Assembly: GCF_902728265.1 (NCBI RefSeq)
Contig: NZ_CACVBR010000013.1
Span: forward strand, 1 to 64,000
Length of the DNA stretch: 64,000 nucleotides
Reading direction: 5' to 3'
Origin: Chryseobacterium potabilaquae
Lineage (GTDB): Bacteria; Bacteroidota; Bacteroidia; Flavobacteriales; Weeksellaceae
The position numbers and the translations under genes are program-made. Position 1 is the first letter of the stretch, and every line of letters starts with the position of its first letter. The notes under the pieces were generated by a model. It had not been told where the DNA came from and did not search any database. It saw only the letters and a list, made by a program, of their open reading frames with translations. Positions 53,742 through 60,982 of the stretch are shown piece by piece.

Positions 53742-55112
53742 ATGAAAACACATCAATATATATTTCTTACTACATTTTTATTCGTTATCTTATTCTATAA
53801 CGAAACCCTAGGGCTTAACTTAGGGATACTCGGAATGCTATATTCATTACTTACGTTCATTAAAACACCGGAAAAGAATAGATCTAAAACATTTTGGGTC
53901 TTTTTCATTACCAGTATCCTTTCAAGTGCGGCCTTCGCTTGGTATGGTGACTTTTCATCCTTTCTTGCTTTGATAAGTTCATTATTGCTATTATCTTATA
54001 GAGCAAAAAACAGGAGAATGAAAATACTCTTTTTAATTCCTGTTTTTATCATTAACTGTGTTACATCAGTTTGTAGGTTTTTTGATTTTGATGATTGGTT
54101 GCCTAAACGAAATATTTCTGGGTTGTGGCAAAAGACATTAGCTTTTGTATTAATACCATTCTTGCTTTTGGCTGTTTTTTTGGGAGTATATTCTTTAGGA
54201 AGTGATCATTTTGCTCAACTTTTTATGAATATTCAATGGGACGTCGATTTTTTACAAATTGTATGTTTAAGTGCACTAGGCTTTTTTATTGCCTTTAACT
54301 ATTGGAATTATGCTATAGAAAGATTGATTTATAAAAATAATAATCTTTTAGACAACCAGTTCCAAGAAAAAGATAAGATCCAAAAACAAACATATGCCTT
54401 TTTAGATTTAGGATCTGAGAGAATGAGTGGAGTGATTTCTTTCTTATGTTTGAATATTTTATTGATCTTTTTTATCATAAGTTATAACTATGAACAATGG
54501 TATGAAACTGTAAAAACCCCTACTCAGCTCTCAGAAGAAACTCATGAAAGAGTAAATGCGGTAATTATTTCAATTATCATGGCCATTTTAGTGATCATGT
54601 TTTATTTTAAGTCTAGTTTTAATTTTGATCCAAAAGCTCTTTTAATGAGATGGTTAGCTAAAATTTGGATTGTACTCAATGTCATTTTAGTCCTTTCTGT
54701 AATGATCAAAAATACAGAGTATATCGTTAGCTATGGATTCACTTATAAGAGATTGGGAGTATATGCTTTCTTATTATTATCATTAGTGGGTTTGGTTTTA
54801 ACCTATATTAAGCTTCATATGAAAAAGAGGAATGCGTATTTGGTAAATACAATGGTTGGGTATTTCTATGCAACAATCCTTATATGTAGTTATATCAATT
54901 GGGGTGGAATAATTACATCGCAAAATGTGAATCGTAATAATTTTGACATTGATTTACATACAACAGAGGTTAATTTTAATGAAAAAATACTTCTTGAATA
55001 TGCATCACATATTCAGGATAAAAAATTAGAAAAAGAAATTGTAGAGAAAATAAAAATGCAGCAAACTAAAAGTATGTTATCCAAGATCCTGTATTACGAA
55101 GAAATCAAATAG
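53742..55112 (+). CDS. DUF4153/DUF4173 membrane protein
   Basis: 456 aa with about 11-12 hydrophobic helices and a soluble C-terminal tail after residue 395 (YASHIQDKKLEKEIVEKI). The ERMSGVISFL and GFTYKRLGVYAFLLLS stretches match the DUF4153/DUF4173 family. Function unknown. Starts 37 bases after the Coq4-like gene, probably one transcript. Confidence 0.8.
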   Translation: MKTHQYIFLTTFLFVILFYNETLGLNLGILGMLYSLLTFIKTPEKNRSKTFWVFFITSILSSAAFAWYGDFSSFLALISSLLLLSYRAKNRRMKILFLIPVFIINCVTSVCRFFDFDDWLPKRNISGLWQKTLAFVLIPFLLLAVFLGVYSLGSDHFAQLFMNIQWDVDFLQIVCLSALGFFIAFNYWNYAIERLIYKNNNLLDNQFQEKDKIQKQTYAFLDLGSERMSGVISFLCLNILLIFFIISYNYEQWYETVKTPTQLSEETHERVNAVIISIIMAILVIMFYFKSSFNFDPKALLMRWLAKIWIVLNVILVLSVMIKNTEYIVSYGFTYKRLGVYAFLLLSLVGLVLTYIKLHMKKRNAYLVNTMVGYFYATILICSYINWGGIITSQNVNRNNFDIDLHTTEVNFNEKILLEYASHIQDKKLEKEIVEKIKMQQTKSMLSKILYYEEIK

Positions 55113-55255
55113 TTTTAATGTATATTTTAAATATTGTGGAAATTCTTTTTCAAATTTCAGATAAAAAATAGAATGATTAATAATAGTATGGAACAGTTTT
55201 AGCTGATAAATCTTTTGTGAGTAAAATTGTACTTAAAAATGTAAAAAAAATGGAT

Positions 55256-55792
55256 ATGAAAAAATCATTATTACTAATCCCATTGCTAGTTATAGCTTGT
55301 AAAAAAGAGTCAAAAATGCCTGAAACTCCGGCACAAGATTCGGTAGCGACTATGGAACAAATGGCTAAACCAAATGCTGATTCTATGGCATCGCAAAAAA
55401 AAGATTCTATGGTCAATAATTCTCCAGTAACGAAAGAAGTGTTAAGTAAAGGAGTGATGAGAAGTGAAAAAGATGGACAAATCACAAGAACTGTCGATGC
55501 GGCACAGCTTCCTTTTACTTTCGGTGAAGAATTTACCAAAGATAACCAAGGGTTAGTATTAAAAATAACCAATTTTAATAAACCTGAAGTTAAAGCTAAA
55601 ATTTCTACCAATGAAAAAGACTTCAATATCCGTTTTAACCAAATAAAATTGGCTAATGGAGATACTGATGGTCCTTTTGGAAAAGATATAAGCTATACAA
55701 TTCCTCAAAAGGGTGAGATATCTTTGATTATCGGGAAAAGTAATATGGCTTCCGGTACTACAAAAGGGAAATTTACAGTAAGCGTAGAGTAA
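55256..55792 (+). CDS. Lipoprotein, unknown
   Basis: 178 aa from the ATG at 55256 (MKKSLLLIPLLVIACKKES, Cys15); earlier in-frame starts lie before the signal. A Met/Ala/Lys-rich linker with DSM repeats (about 20-60) leads to a compact beta-domain (about 90-178). No family recognised. Confidence 0.75.
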   Translation: MKKSLLLIPLLVIACKKESKMPETPAQDSVATMEQMAKPNADSMASQKKDSMVNNSPVTKEVLSKGVMRSEKDGQITRTVDAAQLPFTFGEEFTKDNQGLVLKITNFNKPEVKAKISTNEKDFNIRFNQIKLANGDTDGPFGKDISYTIPQKGEISLIIGKSNMASGTTKGKFTVSVE

Positions 55793-55838
55793 TTTGGTAT
55801 AATTTCTGCAAAATAAAATGTATATAAATTTTGCGATT

Positions 55839-56351
55839 ATGAATAAAATATTTTCAGCTGTAGTAGGGGCTTCTGTTGCTCTTGTAAGTTGTGGGACTGT
55901 TCAGTCTTTAGTTCAAAATACATTTCCTTATACAGCGAATGTGTTAATTTCTACGGGAGTGCCTACTAATAAAGAGGTTTCTTCTACTGCGACGGCTTCA
56001 AATGTACAAACTTGGTTTGGAGGAAACAATAATGCGAAGATCAAGGATGTTAGAATATCCGAAGCTAAGATTTCCGTAGTTTCTCCTTCAAAAGGGAATT
56101 TAAGTGCTTTGAAATCTATTAAAGTTTATATTTCTTCGGATGGAACTAGTGAAAGATTAGTCGCATCACGTTCAAATATCTCAACAAATGCATCAAATTT
56201 AAATCTTGATTTGGAAAATTCAGGTTTTTTAGATGCAGTGGTAAAAAGTACAGGGCTTACCGTAAGAACTGTATATGAATTAAAAAACCAAACAAGTTCA
56301 GATATGAATATAAAAGTGGCACTTAATTTTAATAGTGTTCCAGCCAAATAA
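55839..56351 (+). CDS. Lipoprotein, unknown
   Basis: 170 aa from the ATG at 55839 (MNKIFSAVVGASVALVSC, Cys18). Beta-rich mature part with Asn/Ser-rich strands (VLISTGVPTNKEVSSTATA). Followed by a perfect terminator. No family recognised. Confidence 0.78.
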   Translation: MNKIFSAVVGASVALVSCGTVQSLVQNTFPYTANVLISTGVPTNKEVSSTATASNVQTWFGGNNNAKIKDVRISEAKISVVSPSKGNLSALKSIKVYISSDGTSERLVASRSNISTNASNLNLDLENSGFLDAVVKSTGLTVRTVYELKNQTSSDMNIKVALNFNSVPAK

Positions 56352-56376
56352 TTTTATAAAAGTTTATTTAAAAATT

Positions 56377-56408
56377 ACGTCTCTCAAAATTTTGAGAGAC
56401 GTTTTTTG
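56377..56408 (+). terminator. Terminator of the lipoprotein gene
   Basis: Perfect 26-bp palindrome (arm ACGTCTCTCAAAA) at 56377-56402, then six T. Confidence 0.9.
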
Positions 56409-56440
56409 TATTGCGAACACCTTCAATTATTGATCTATTT

Positions 56441-56690
56441 AACCTGAGTTTGGTTTAAGCGAAGTTTAAAAATAATTGACCGTCATTTACTTTATTCAAG
56501 TTGAGTGAAGGTTTTTTTTGTAAAGAAGCAGTAAGCAGTTAATCCTCCCAAAATGGTGATCATAAAATTATTAACACTTCGATGTCTGGTATGTTCCACT
56601 TGACAATGGTTTTTCAATTCATCATTTATGGTCTCAATTCCCATGTTTTCTCTTGTAAAAACTTCCTTTTCGAAGAGAAAATATCAATAG
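56441..56690 (-). mobile_element. IS982-family transposase remnant, copy 1 (truncated)
   Basis: The left terminal repeat AACCTGAGTTTGGTTTAAG is at 56441-56459. On the minus strand the frame ending at the stop 56494-56492 reads ...IETINDELKNHCQ, VEHTRHRSVNNF, LGGLTAYCF, the conserved C terminus of IS982 transposases. Frame breaks upstream; the N-terminal part and right terminal repeat are missing. The first 166 bases are nearly identical to copy 2. Confidence 0.8.
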
Positions 56691-56761
56691 GTTTGGAACT
56701 TATTTCCCTAGACATAGATAGAGAAGGTCCAGAAATTGAGTTTAATATCCCGGTAACTTAA
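56663..56761 (+). pseudogene. Possible C-terminal fragment of a lost gene
   Basis: Just past the truncated IS copy a plus-strand frame reads LFEEKISIGLELISLD then IDREGPEIEFNIPVT and a TAA stop at 56759-56761, with no start codon. It looks like the tail of a gene cut by IS insertion or rearrangement. Chance frame is possible. Confidence 0.3.
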
Positions 56762-56862
56762 TGAAGTCCAATAATTTATTTTTTAATATGTTATAGTAAA
56801 GAAGGCTGTTTAATGCAGGAATCCTTGCCGACCCTCTATAAGACTAAACAAATATACATACT

Positions 56863-56894
56863 TTTTGGATTTCTCCGAAACTTTACTATCTTTA
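56863..56894 (+). promoter_or_regulatory. Promoter-like sequence before the small membrane protein
   Basis: TTTTG at 56863-56867, 19 bases, TATCTTTA at 56887-56894 (one mismatch). A terminator-like hairpin follows soon after at 56914, see that entry. Confidence 0.4.
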
Positions 56895-56913
56895 CATCAC
56901 AAAAAACAAACTA

Positions 56914-56957
56914 AAAGCCTGTTATTTCCTTTATTGAATTGACAGGCTTTCTTTTTT
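56914..56957 (+). terminator. Terminator-like hairpin (possible attenuator or small RNA end)
   Basis: AAAGCCTGT (56914-56922) pairs with ACAGGCTTT (56942-56950), then CTTTTTT. Together with the promoter at 56863 it would produce a transcript of about 55 bases. Confidence 0.55.
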
Positions 56958-56997
56958 GGAATAACAAAATAACTCTTATTTGTTTGATTTATATTTT

Positions 56998-57005
56998 TAT
57001 ATTTG
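56998..57005 (+). promoter_or_regulatory. -7 box of the 79-aa membrane protein
   Basis: TATATTTG matches TAnnTTTG; a TTTG at 56979 gives a shorter than usual 15-base gap. Confidence 0.45.
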
Positions 57006-57050
57006 CACAATCTTAAAATTTATATATTTAATAATCATAAATTAGAAGTT

Positions 57051-57290
57051 ATGAAAAAAGGAAATTTAATAGTATTCATTACATTTTTTATTTTATCATT
57101 ATCTCTTTTCTATTTTTTAGGAGATAGTAATATTAATGTATCTAGTCCTTATAATATTTATATATTAATATTTTCGCTAGTTGCTTTGGTTCCATTAATT
57201 AAATTCTTATTTCCAGTGACTAAGAAAATGGGTATTGGAACTCCTCATTTTTTTTCTAATTTATTAAAGAATATTTTTTTTAAAAAATAA
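57051..57290 (+). CDS. Small membrane protein between IS remnants
   Basis: 79 aa from the ATG at 57051 (MKKGNLIVFITFFILSLSLF). Two hydrophobic helices and a basic C terminus. It lies between the two IS982 copies, so it may be passenger DNA or a chance open frame; the good -7 box upstream makes a real gene more likely. Confidence 0.5.
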   Translation: MKKGNLIVFITFFILSLSLFYFLGDSNINVSSPYNIYILIFSLVALVPLIKFLFPVTKKMGIGTPHFFSNLLKNIFFKK

Positions 57291-57314
57291 TGGTAGAATA
57301 ACAGTATTAATATT

Positions 57315-57746
57315 AACCTGAGTTCGGTTTAAGCGAAGTTTAAAAATAATTGACCGTCATTTACTTTATTCAAGTTGAGTGACGGTTTTTTGTAAAGAAG
57401 CAGTAAGCAGTTAATCCTCCCAGAATGTTGATCATAAAATTATTAACACTTCGATGCTTGGCATGTTCCGCTTGACAAAAAGCATCTCCCAAAGAGCTTT
57501 TGAAAGGTATCCGACATTAGCGAGGTTCTATTTCTTCTTTTCTTTCTATCGCCGAGTGCTTGGAGCTTCATCTTTTTAATTTGAGCTTCAAACTCTTTAC
57601 AAAAATCATCAATTTGTACAAAAATATTTGTAATTGGGTGTTTCAAATCCATAGCAGTAGATCATTTAAATGTTTGAATGTTAAATATGAAAATTATTGC
57701 TATTTTACAAAAATTTTATTCCTATTTCTTATCCCGAACTGAGGTT
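57315..57746 (-). mobile_element. Internally deleted IS982-family element, copy 2
   Basis: 432 bp with terminal inverted repeats AACCTGAGTTCGGTTTAAG (57315-57333) and CTTATCCCGAACTGAGGTT (57728-57746), 16 of 19 matching. The minus-strand gene starts at 57652 (MDLKHPITNIFVQIDDFCKE, the IS982 N terminus), then is deleted from about 57500 and rejoins the C-terminal part (EHAKHRSVNNF, LGGLTAYCFF) that ends at 57370. Non-autonomous, MITE-like. The right end is 2 bases from the dtd stop. No clean target duplication seen. Confidence 0.85.
57370..57652 (-). pseudogene. IS982 transposase gene with internal deletion
   Basis: Retains roughly 50 N-terminal and 40 C-terminal residues of about 280-300 in a full IS982 transposase; the join shifts frame, and the frame from the start stops at 57443. 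Not functional. Confidence 0.8.
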
Positions 57747-57748
57747 AT

Positions 57749-58198
57749 TTAGGTTTTAGTTATGGAATCCATTACAATAGTAACAGGGCCATCATTGATC
57801 AAGGAAACTTTCATATCCGCTCCAAATATCCCACTTTGAATTTTTAATCCTGATAAAGTCAATTGTTCTTTAAAGTAATCAAAAAGTGGAATCGCTATAT
57901 CGGGTTTTGCGGCTTTGATAAAGGAAGGTCTGTTCCCTTTTTTATAATCTGCAATCAATGTAAATTGGCTGATACAAAGTATTTCTCCCGAAATATCTAA
58001 GATAGAGAGATTTAATTTTCCCTCATTGTCTCCGAAGATTCTCAGATTTAAAATCTTTTGAACGAGCCAGTCTGCATCTGTTTTTTGATCATTTTCTTCT
58101 ATACCGACTAAAAGCATTAAGCCTTTTCCAATTTCCCCAACCATTTCGCGATCTACCTTTACACTAGATTCGGAAACCCTTTGTACGACTATTTTCAT
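57749..58198 (-). CDS. dtd: D-aminoacyl-tRNA deacylase
   Basis: 149 aa, normal size. Start MKIVVQRVSESSVKV; signatures SQFTLIADYKKGNRPSF and NDGPVTIVMD contain the cross-subunit Gly-Pro active-site motif. It removes D-amino acids from tRNA. Its stop (57751-57749) nearly touches the IS element, so the element inserted right after the gene without damaging it. Confidence 0.95.
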   Translation of the reverse strand: MKIVVQRVSESSVKVDREMVGEIGKGLMLLVGIEENDQKTDADWLVQKILNLRIFGDNEGKLNLSILDISGEILCISQFTLIADYKKGNRPSFIKAAKPDIAIPLFDYFKEQLTLSGLKIQSGIFGADMKVSLINDGPVTIVMDSITKT

Positions 58199-58201
58199 GA
58201 T

Positions 58202-58651
58202 TTAATTATAAATACTTAAAATATTACTTACAGGATCATAATTATAAGGATATGTTTTGGGCTGAACCCCAGCTACAGCTATAGGTTGTCCTGTTAAAAG
58301 AATCCACTTGGCATTATCTTTAGGACATACAATACTTAGGTCTGATACTTCTAATGTTGTATTGGTATCCGGACAAATATGGGGTGCATTTCTATCATAT
58401 ATCATAAATGTAGTACTACTTCTTCTTACGATAATTAATCCTCTTGTTCCCGATTGTTGCTCATTAACATATACCCAACCTCCACTTTGTGTGAGATTGA
58501 AATAGGCAGGGAGATTTAAATTTAAGGAAACATTAATAGGGATATTAGGAAAGCAGCTTACAGTATCTTGTCTATTGCTGCATGAGTTGATTGTTAATTG
58601 ACTGAAAATCAGTATGGTAAAAATAATTAGTATTGTGGTTTTTTTTTTCAT
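58202..58651 (-). CDS. Rieske-like lipoprotein lacking cluster ligands
   Basis: 149 aa, signal peptide ending in INSC. The fold reads like Bacteroidota Rieske lipoproteins (MIYDRNAPHICPDTNTTLEV; IVCPKDNAKWILLTGQPI; QPKTYPYNYD). In a real Rieske protein the two boxes are C-x-H and C-x-x-H; here they read A-P-H and C-P-K-D, so one Cys and one His are gone and no 2Fe-2S cluster is expected. Three bases after it on this strand comes dtd. Role unknown. Confidence 0.72.
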   Translation of the reverse strand: MKKKTTILIIFTILIFSQLTINSCSNRQDTVSCFPNIPINVSLNLNLPAYFNLTQSGGWVYVNEQQSGTRGLIIVRRSSTTFMIYDRNAPHICPDTNTTLEVSDLSIVCPKDNAKWILLTGQPIAVAGVQPKTYPYNYDPVSNILSIYN

Positions 58652-58760
58652 TTCAATTTAAATTTTTATATATTTGTAGAAATTAAACGATTATAACACG
58701 AAAACATTGTCCGGCAAATGTCGGATTATTTTTTTATACTAAACCTAAATTTTGAAAATT

Positions 58761-59231
58761 ATGGCAAGCTATGTAACAAAGGAGGGACTAGAGAAAATGA
58801 AAGCTGAGCTGGAACAGTTGGAAACTGTGGAAAGACCAAAGATTACCCAGCAAATTGCAGAAGCAAGGGACAAAGGGGATTTGTCCGAAAATGCGGAGTA
58901 CGATGCGGCCAAAGAGGCTCAGGGGATGCTTGAAATGAGAATTTCTAAGCTAAAAGATGTTATATCAGTTTCTAAAATTATAGATGAAAGCCAATTAGAT
59001 ACGTCAAAAGTTTCTATTTTAACCACGGTGAAACTTAAAAATAACGCAACAAAGCAAGAGCAAGTATTTACATTGGTTCCAGACAATGAAAGTGATCTAA
59101 AAACCGGGAAAATTTCAGTGAATACACCCATCGCAAAAGGATTGTTAGGTAAAGCAGTAGGTGAAATTGCTGAGATCGTTTTACCCAATGGAAATAAGCT
59201 ATCATTTGAGGTACTAGGGATTACTCTTTAA
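58761..59231 (+). CDS. greA: Transcription elongation factor GreA
   Basis: 156 aa from the ATG at 58761 (MASYVTKEGLEKMKAEL); a TTG three codons earlier is rejected. N-terminal antiparallel coiled coil with tip acidic pair in DLSENAEYDAAKE, and the FKBP-like C-terminal domain (TPIAKGLLGKAVGE). It restarts backtracked RNA polymerase. HIT gene follows after 31 bases in the same operon. Confidence 0.96.
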   Translation: MASYVTKEGLEKMKAELEQLETVERPKITQQIAEARDKGDLSENAEYDAAKEAQGMLEMRISKLKDVISVSKIIDESQLDTSKVSILTTVKLKNNATKQEQVFTLVPDNESDLKTGKISVNTPIAKGLLGKAVGEIAEIVLPNGNKLSFEVLGITL

Positions 59232-59262
59232 TCTCTTTAATTTCTAATATTTAAAATTAAAA

Positions 59263-59652
59263 ATGAGTACAATATTCACAAAAATCATCAATAATGAAAT
59301 TCCTTCTTATAAAATTGCTGAAGATGAGAATTTTATAGCTTTTTTAGATGCGATGCCTTTGGTAAAAGGACATGCTTTAGTTGTACCTAAAAAAGAAGTA
59401 GACTTGATTTTTGATCTAGACAGTGAGGAATATAAAAATCTCTGGGAATTTGCGCAAAAAGTCGCGAAAAATCTCAAAAAAGCAATTCCTTGTATCAGAG
59501 TGGGAGTGGCAGTGGTAGGATTAGAAGTTCCCCATGCCCATATTCATTTGATTCCATTGAATAAAATGGAAGATATGAATTTTAAAAATGAAAGATTGAA
59601 ATTAACAAACGAAGAATATAAAGAGATTCAAAACTCAATTATAAATTCTTAA
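59263..59652 (+). CDS. HIT family nucleotide hydrolase
   Basis: 129 aa: FTKIINNEIPSYKI start and active site HAHIHLIP (His-x-His-x-His) near residue 97-103. These proteins hydrolyse nucleoside phosphoramidates and adenylates. Paired with greA; terminator after it. Confidence 0.95.
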   Translation: MSTIFTKIINNEIPSYKIAEDENFIAFLDAMPLVKGHALVVPKKEVDLIFDLDSEEYKNLWEFAQKVAKNLKKAIPCIRVGVAVVGLEVPHAHIHLIPLNKMEDMNFKNERLKLTNEEYKEIQNSIINS

Positions 59653-59657
59653 AAATA

Positions 59658-59689
59658 AAAATCGTAAAAAAGAAATTTTTTACGATTTT
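59658..59689 (+). terminator. Terminator of the greA-HIT operon
   Basis: 14-bp stem AAAATCGTAAAAAA/TTTTTTACGATTTT with a GAAA loop. Confidence 0.85.
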
Positions 59690-59716
59690 CTTTAATCATT
59701 ACCTATATTAAATAAA

Positions 59717-60904
59717 ATGAATTCAAATCAATGTTCTTTCTGTGGTAGAAAAAGAAATGAAGTTCAGATGTTGATTTCTGGGCAGAGTGGTTTTATCTGT
59801 GAAAATTGTATTGAACAAGCTCATACTATTGTAAAAGATAGTGTATCAAAAGAAGGCTATTCTCCAGCTAAAAGTATTGCTGAGCTTAAAAAGCCTAAAG
59901 AAATAAAAGAGTTTTTGGATCAATATGTTATTGGGCAAGATCAAGCTAAAAAACAACTTTCAATCGCTGTATATAATCATTATAAGAGGTTGCTTTATGC
60001 TCAGGATGAAAACAGAGAAGTTGAGCTGGAAAAGTCTAATATTATTATGATAGGAGAGACTGGAACCGGAAAGACTTTACTAGCAAAAACTATTGCAAGA
60101 GAATTAAATGTTCCATTTTGTATTGTAGATGCAACGATTTTAACAGAAGCCGGATATGTGGGAGAAGATGTTGAAAGTATCTTATCAAGGCTTTTAATGG
60201 TGGCTGATTATGATGTTGAAAAAGCAGAAAAAGGAATAGTATTTATTGATGAAATTGATAAAATTGCAAGAAAATCTGATAATCCAAGTATTACAAGAGA
60301 TGTATCAGGAGAAGGAGTACAGCAAGGTTTATTAAAACTATTGGAGGGCAGTATCGTGAATGTCCCACCGCAAGGCGGAAGAAAGCACCCTGACCAAAAA
60401 TATATTCAAGTAAATACACAAAATATATTATTTATTGCCGGCGGTGCTTTTGATGGAATTAAAGAAATTATCGAAAGAAGGTTGAATAAGCAAGCGATAG
60501 GCTTTAGTGCGGAAAAAATTAATAAGACAGAAGAGGATGAATATATATTAACAAATATTAATGCCATTGACTTGCGTTCTTTCGGATTAATTCCTGAACT
60601 TTTGGGTAGGTTTCCAATTATTACTTATCTCGATAAACTCACAAAAGAGACGATGATAAAAATTATGAAAGAACCTAAAAATTCAATTATAAATCAATTT
60701 GTGGAACTTTTTAAAATGGATGGCACAAAATTGGTATTCACAGATAGCGCAATTGAAAAGATTGTAGATGAAACTATTGAGAAAGGATTGGGAGCCAGAG
60801 GACTTAGAGGAACAACTGAGAAAGTACTCGAAGACTATATGTTCTCAATAGGAGAGGAGAAAAAAATAATATTAAGTGAAGATAATATTTTTGTTAATAA
60901 ATAA
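59717..60904 (+). CDS. clpX: ATP-dependent protease ATPase subunit ClpX
   Basis: 395 aa. Zinc-binding domain with C4 motif (CSFC near residue 5-8 and CENC near 33-36), AAA domain with Walker A GETGTGKT, Walker B VFIDEIDKI, pore loop GYVGEDVES, then the RxxGARGLRG sensor region. It unfolds substrates for ClpP (not in the window) and works with it as ClpXP. Confidence 0.97.
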   Translation: MNSNQCSFCGRKRNEVQMLISGQSGFICENCIEQAHTIVKDSVSKEGYSPAKSIAELKKPKEIKEFLDQYVIGQDQAKKQLSIAVYNHYKRLLYAQDENREVELEKSNIIMIGETGTGKTLLAKTIARELNVPFCIVDATILTEAGYVGEDVESILSRLLMVADYDVEKAEKGIVFIDEIDKIARKSDNPSITRDVSGEGVQQGLLKLLEGSIVNVPPQGGRKHPDQKYIQVNTQNILFIAGGAFDGIKEIIERRLNKQAIGFSAEKINKTEEDEYILTNINAIDLRSFGLIPELLGRFPIITYLDKLTKETMIKIMKEPKNSIINQFVELFKMDGTKLVFTDSAIEKIVDETIEKGLGARGLRGTTEKVLEDYMFSIGEEKKIILSEDNIFVNK

Positions 60905-60934
60905 AAATATATTTTTTTTTTAAAGAAAATATTA

Positions 60935-60942
60935 TATCTTTG
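60935..60942 (+). promoter_or_regulatory. -7 box of the T9SS protein gene
   Basis: TATCTTTG matches TAnnTTTG; the -33 position is a run of T without G. Leader of about 35 bases. Confidence 0.5.
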
Positions 60943-60982
60943 CGATTGAGATATTGTATTAACACACAAATAATTATATACA

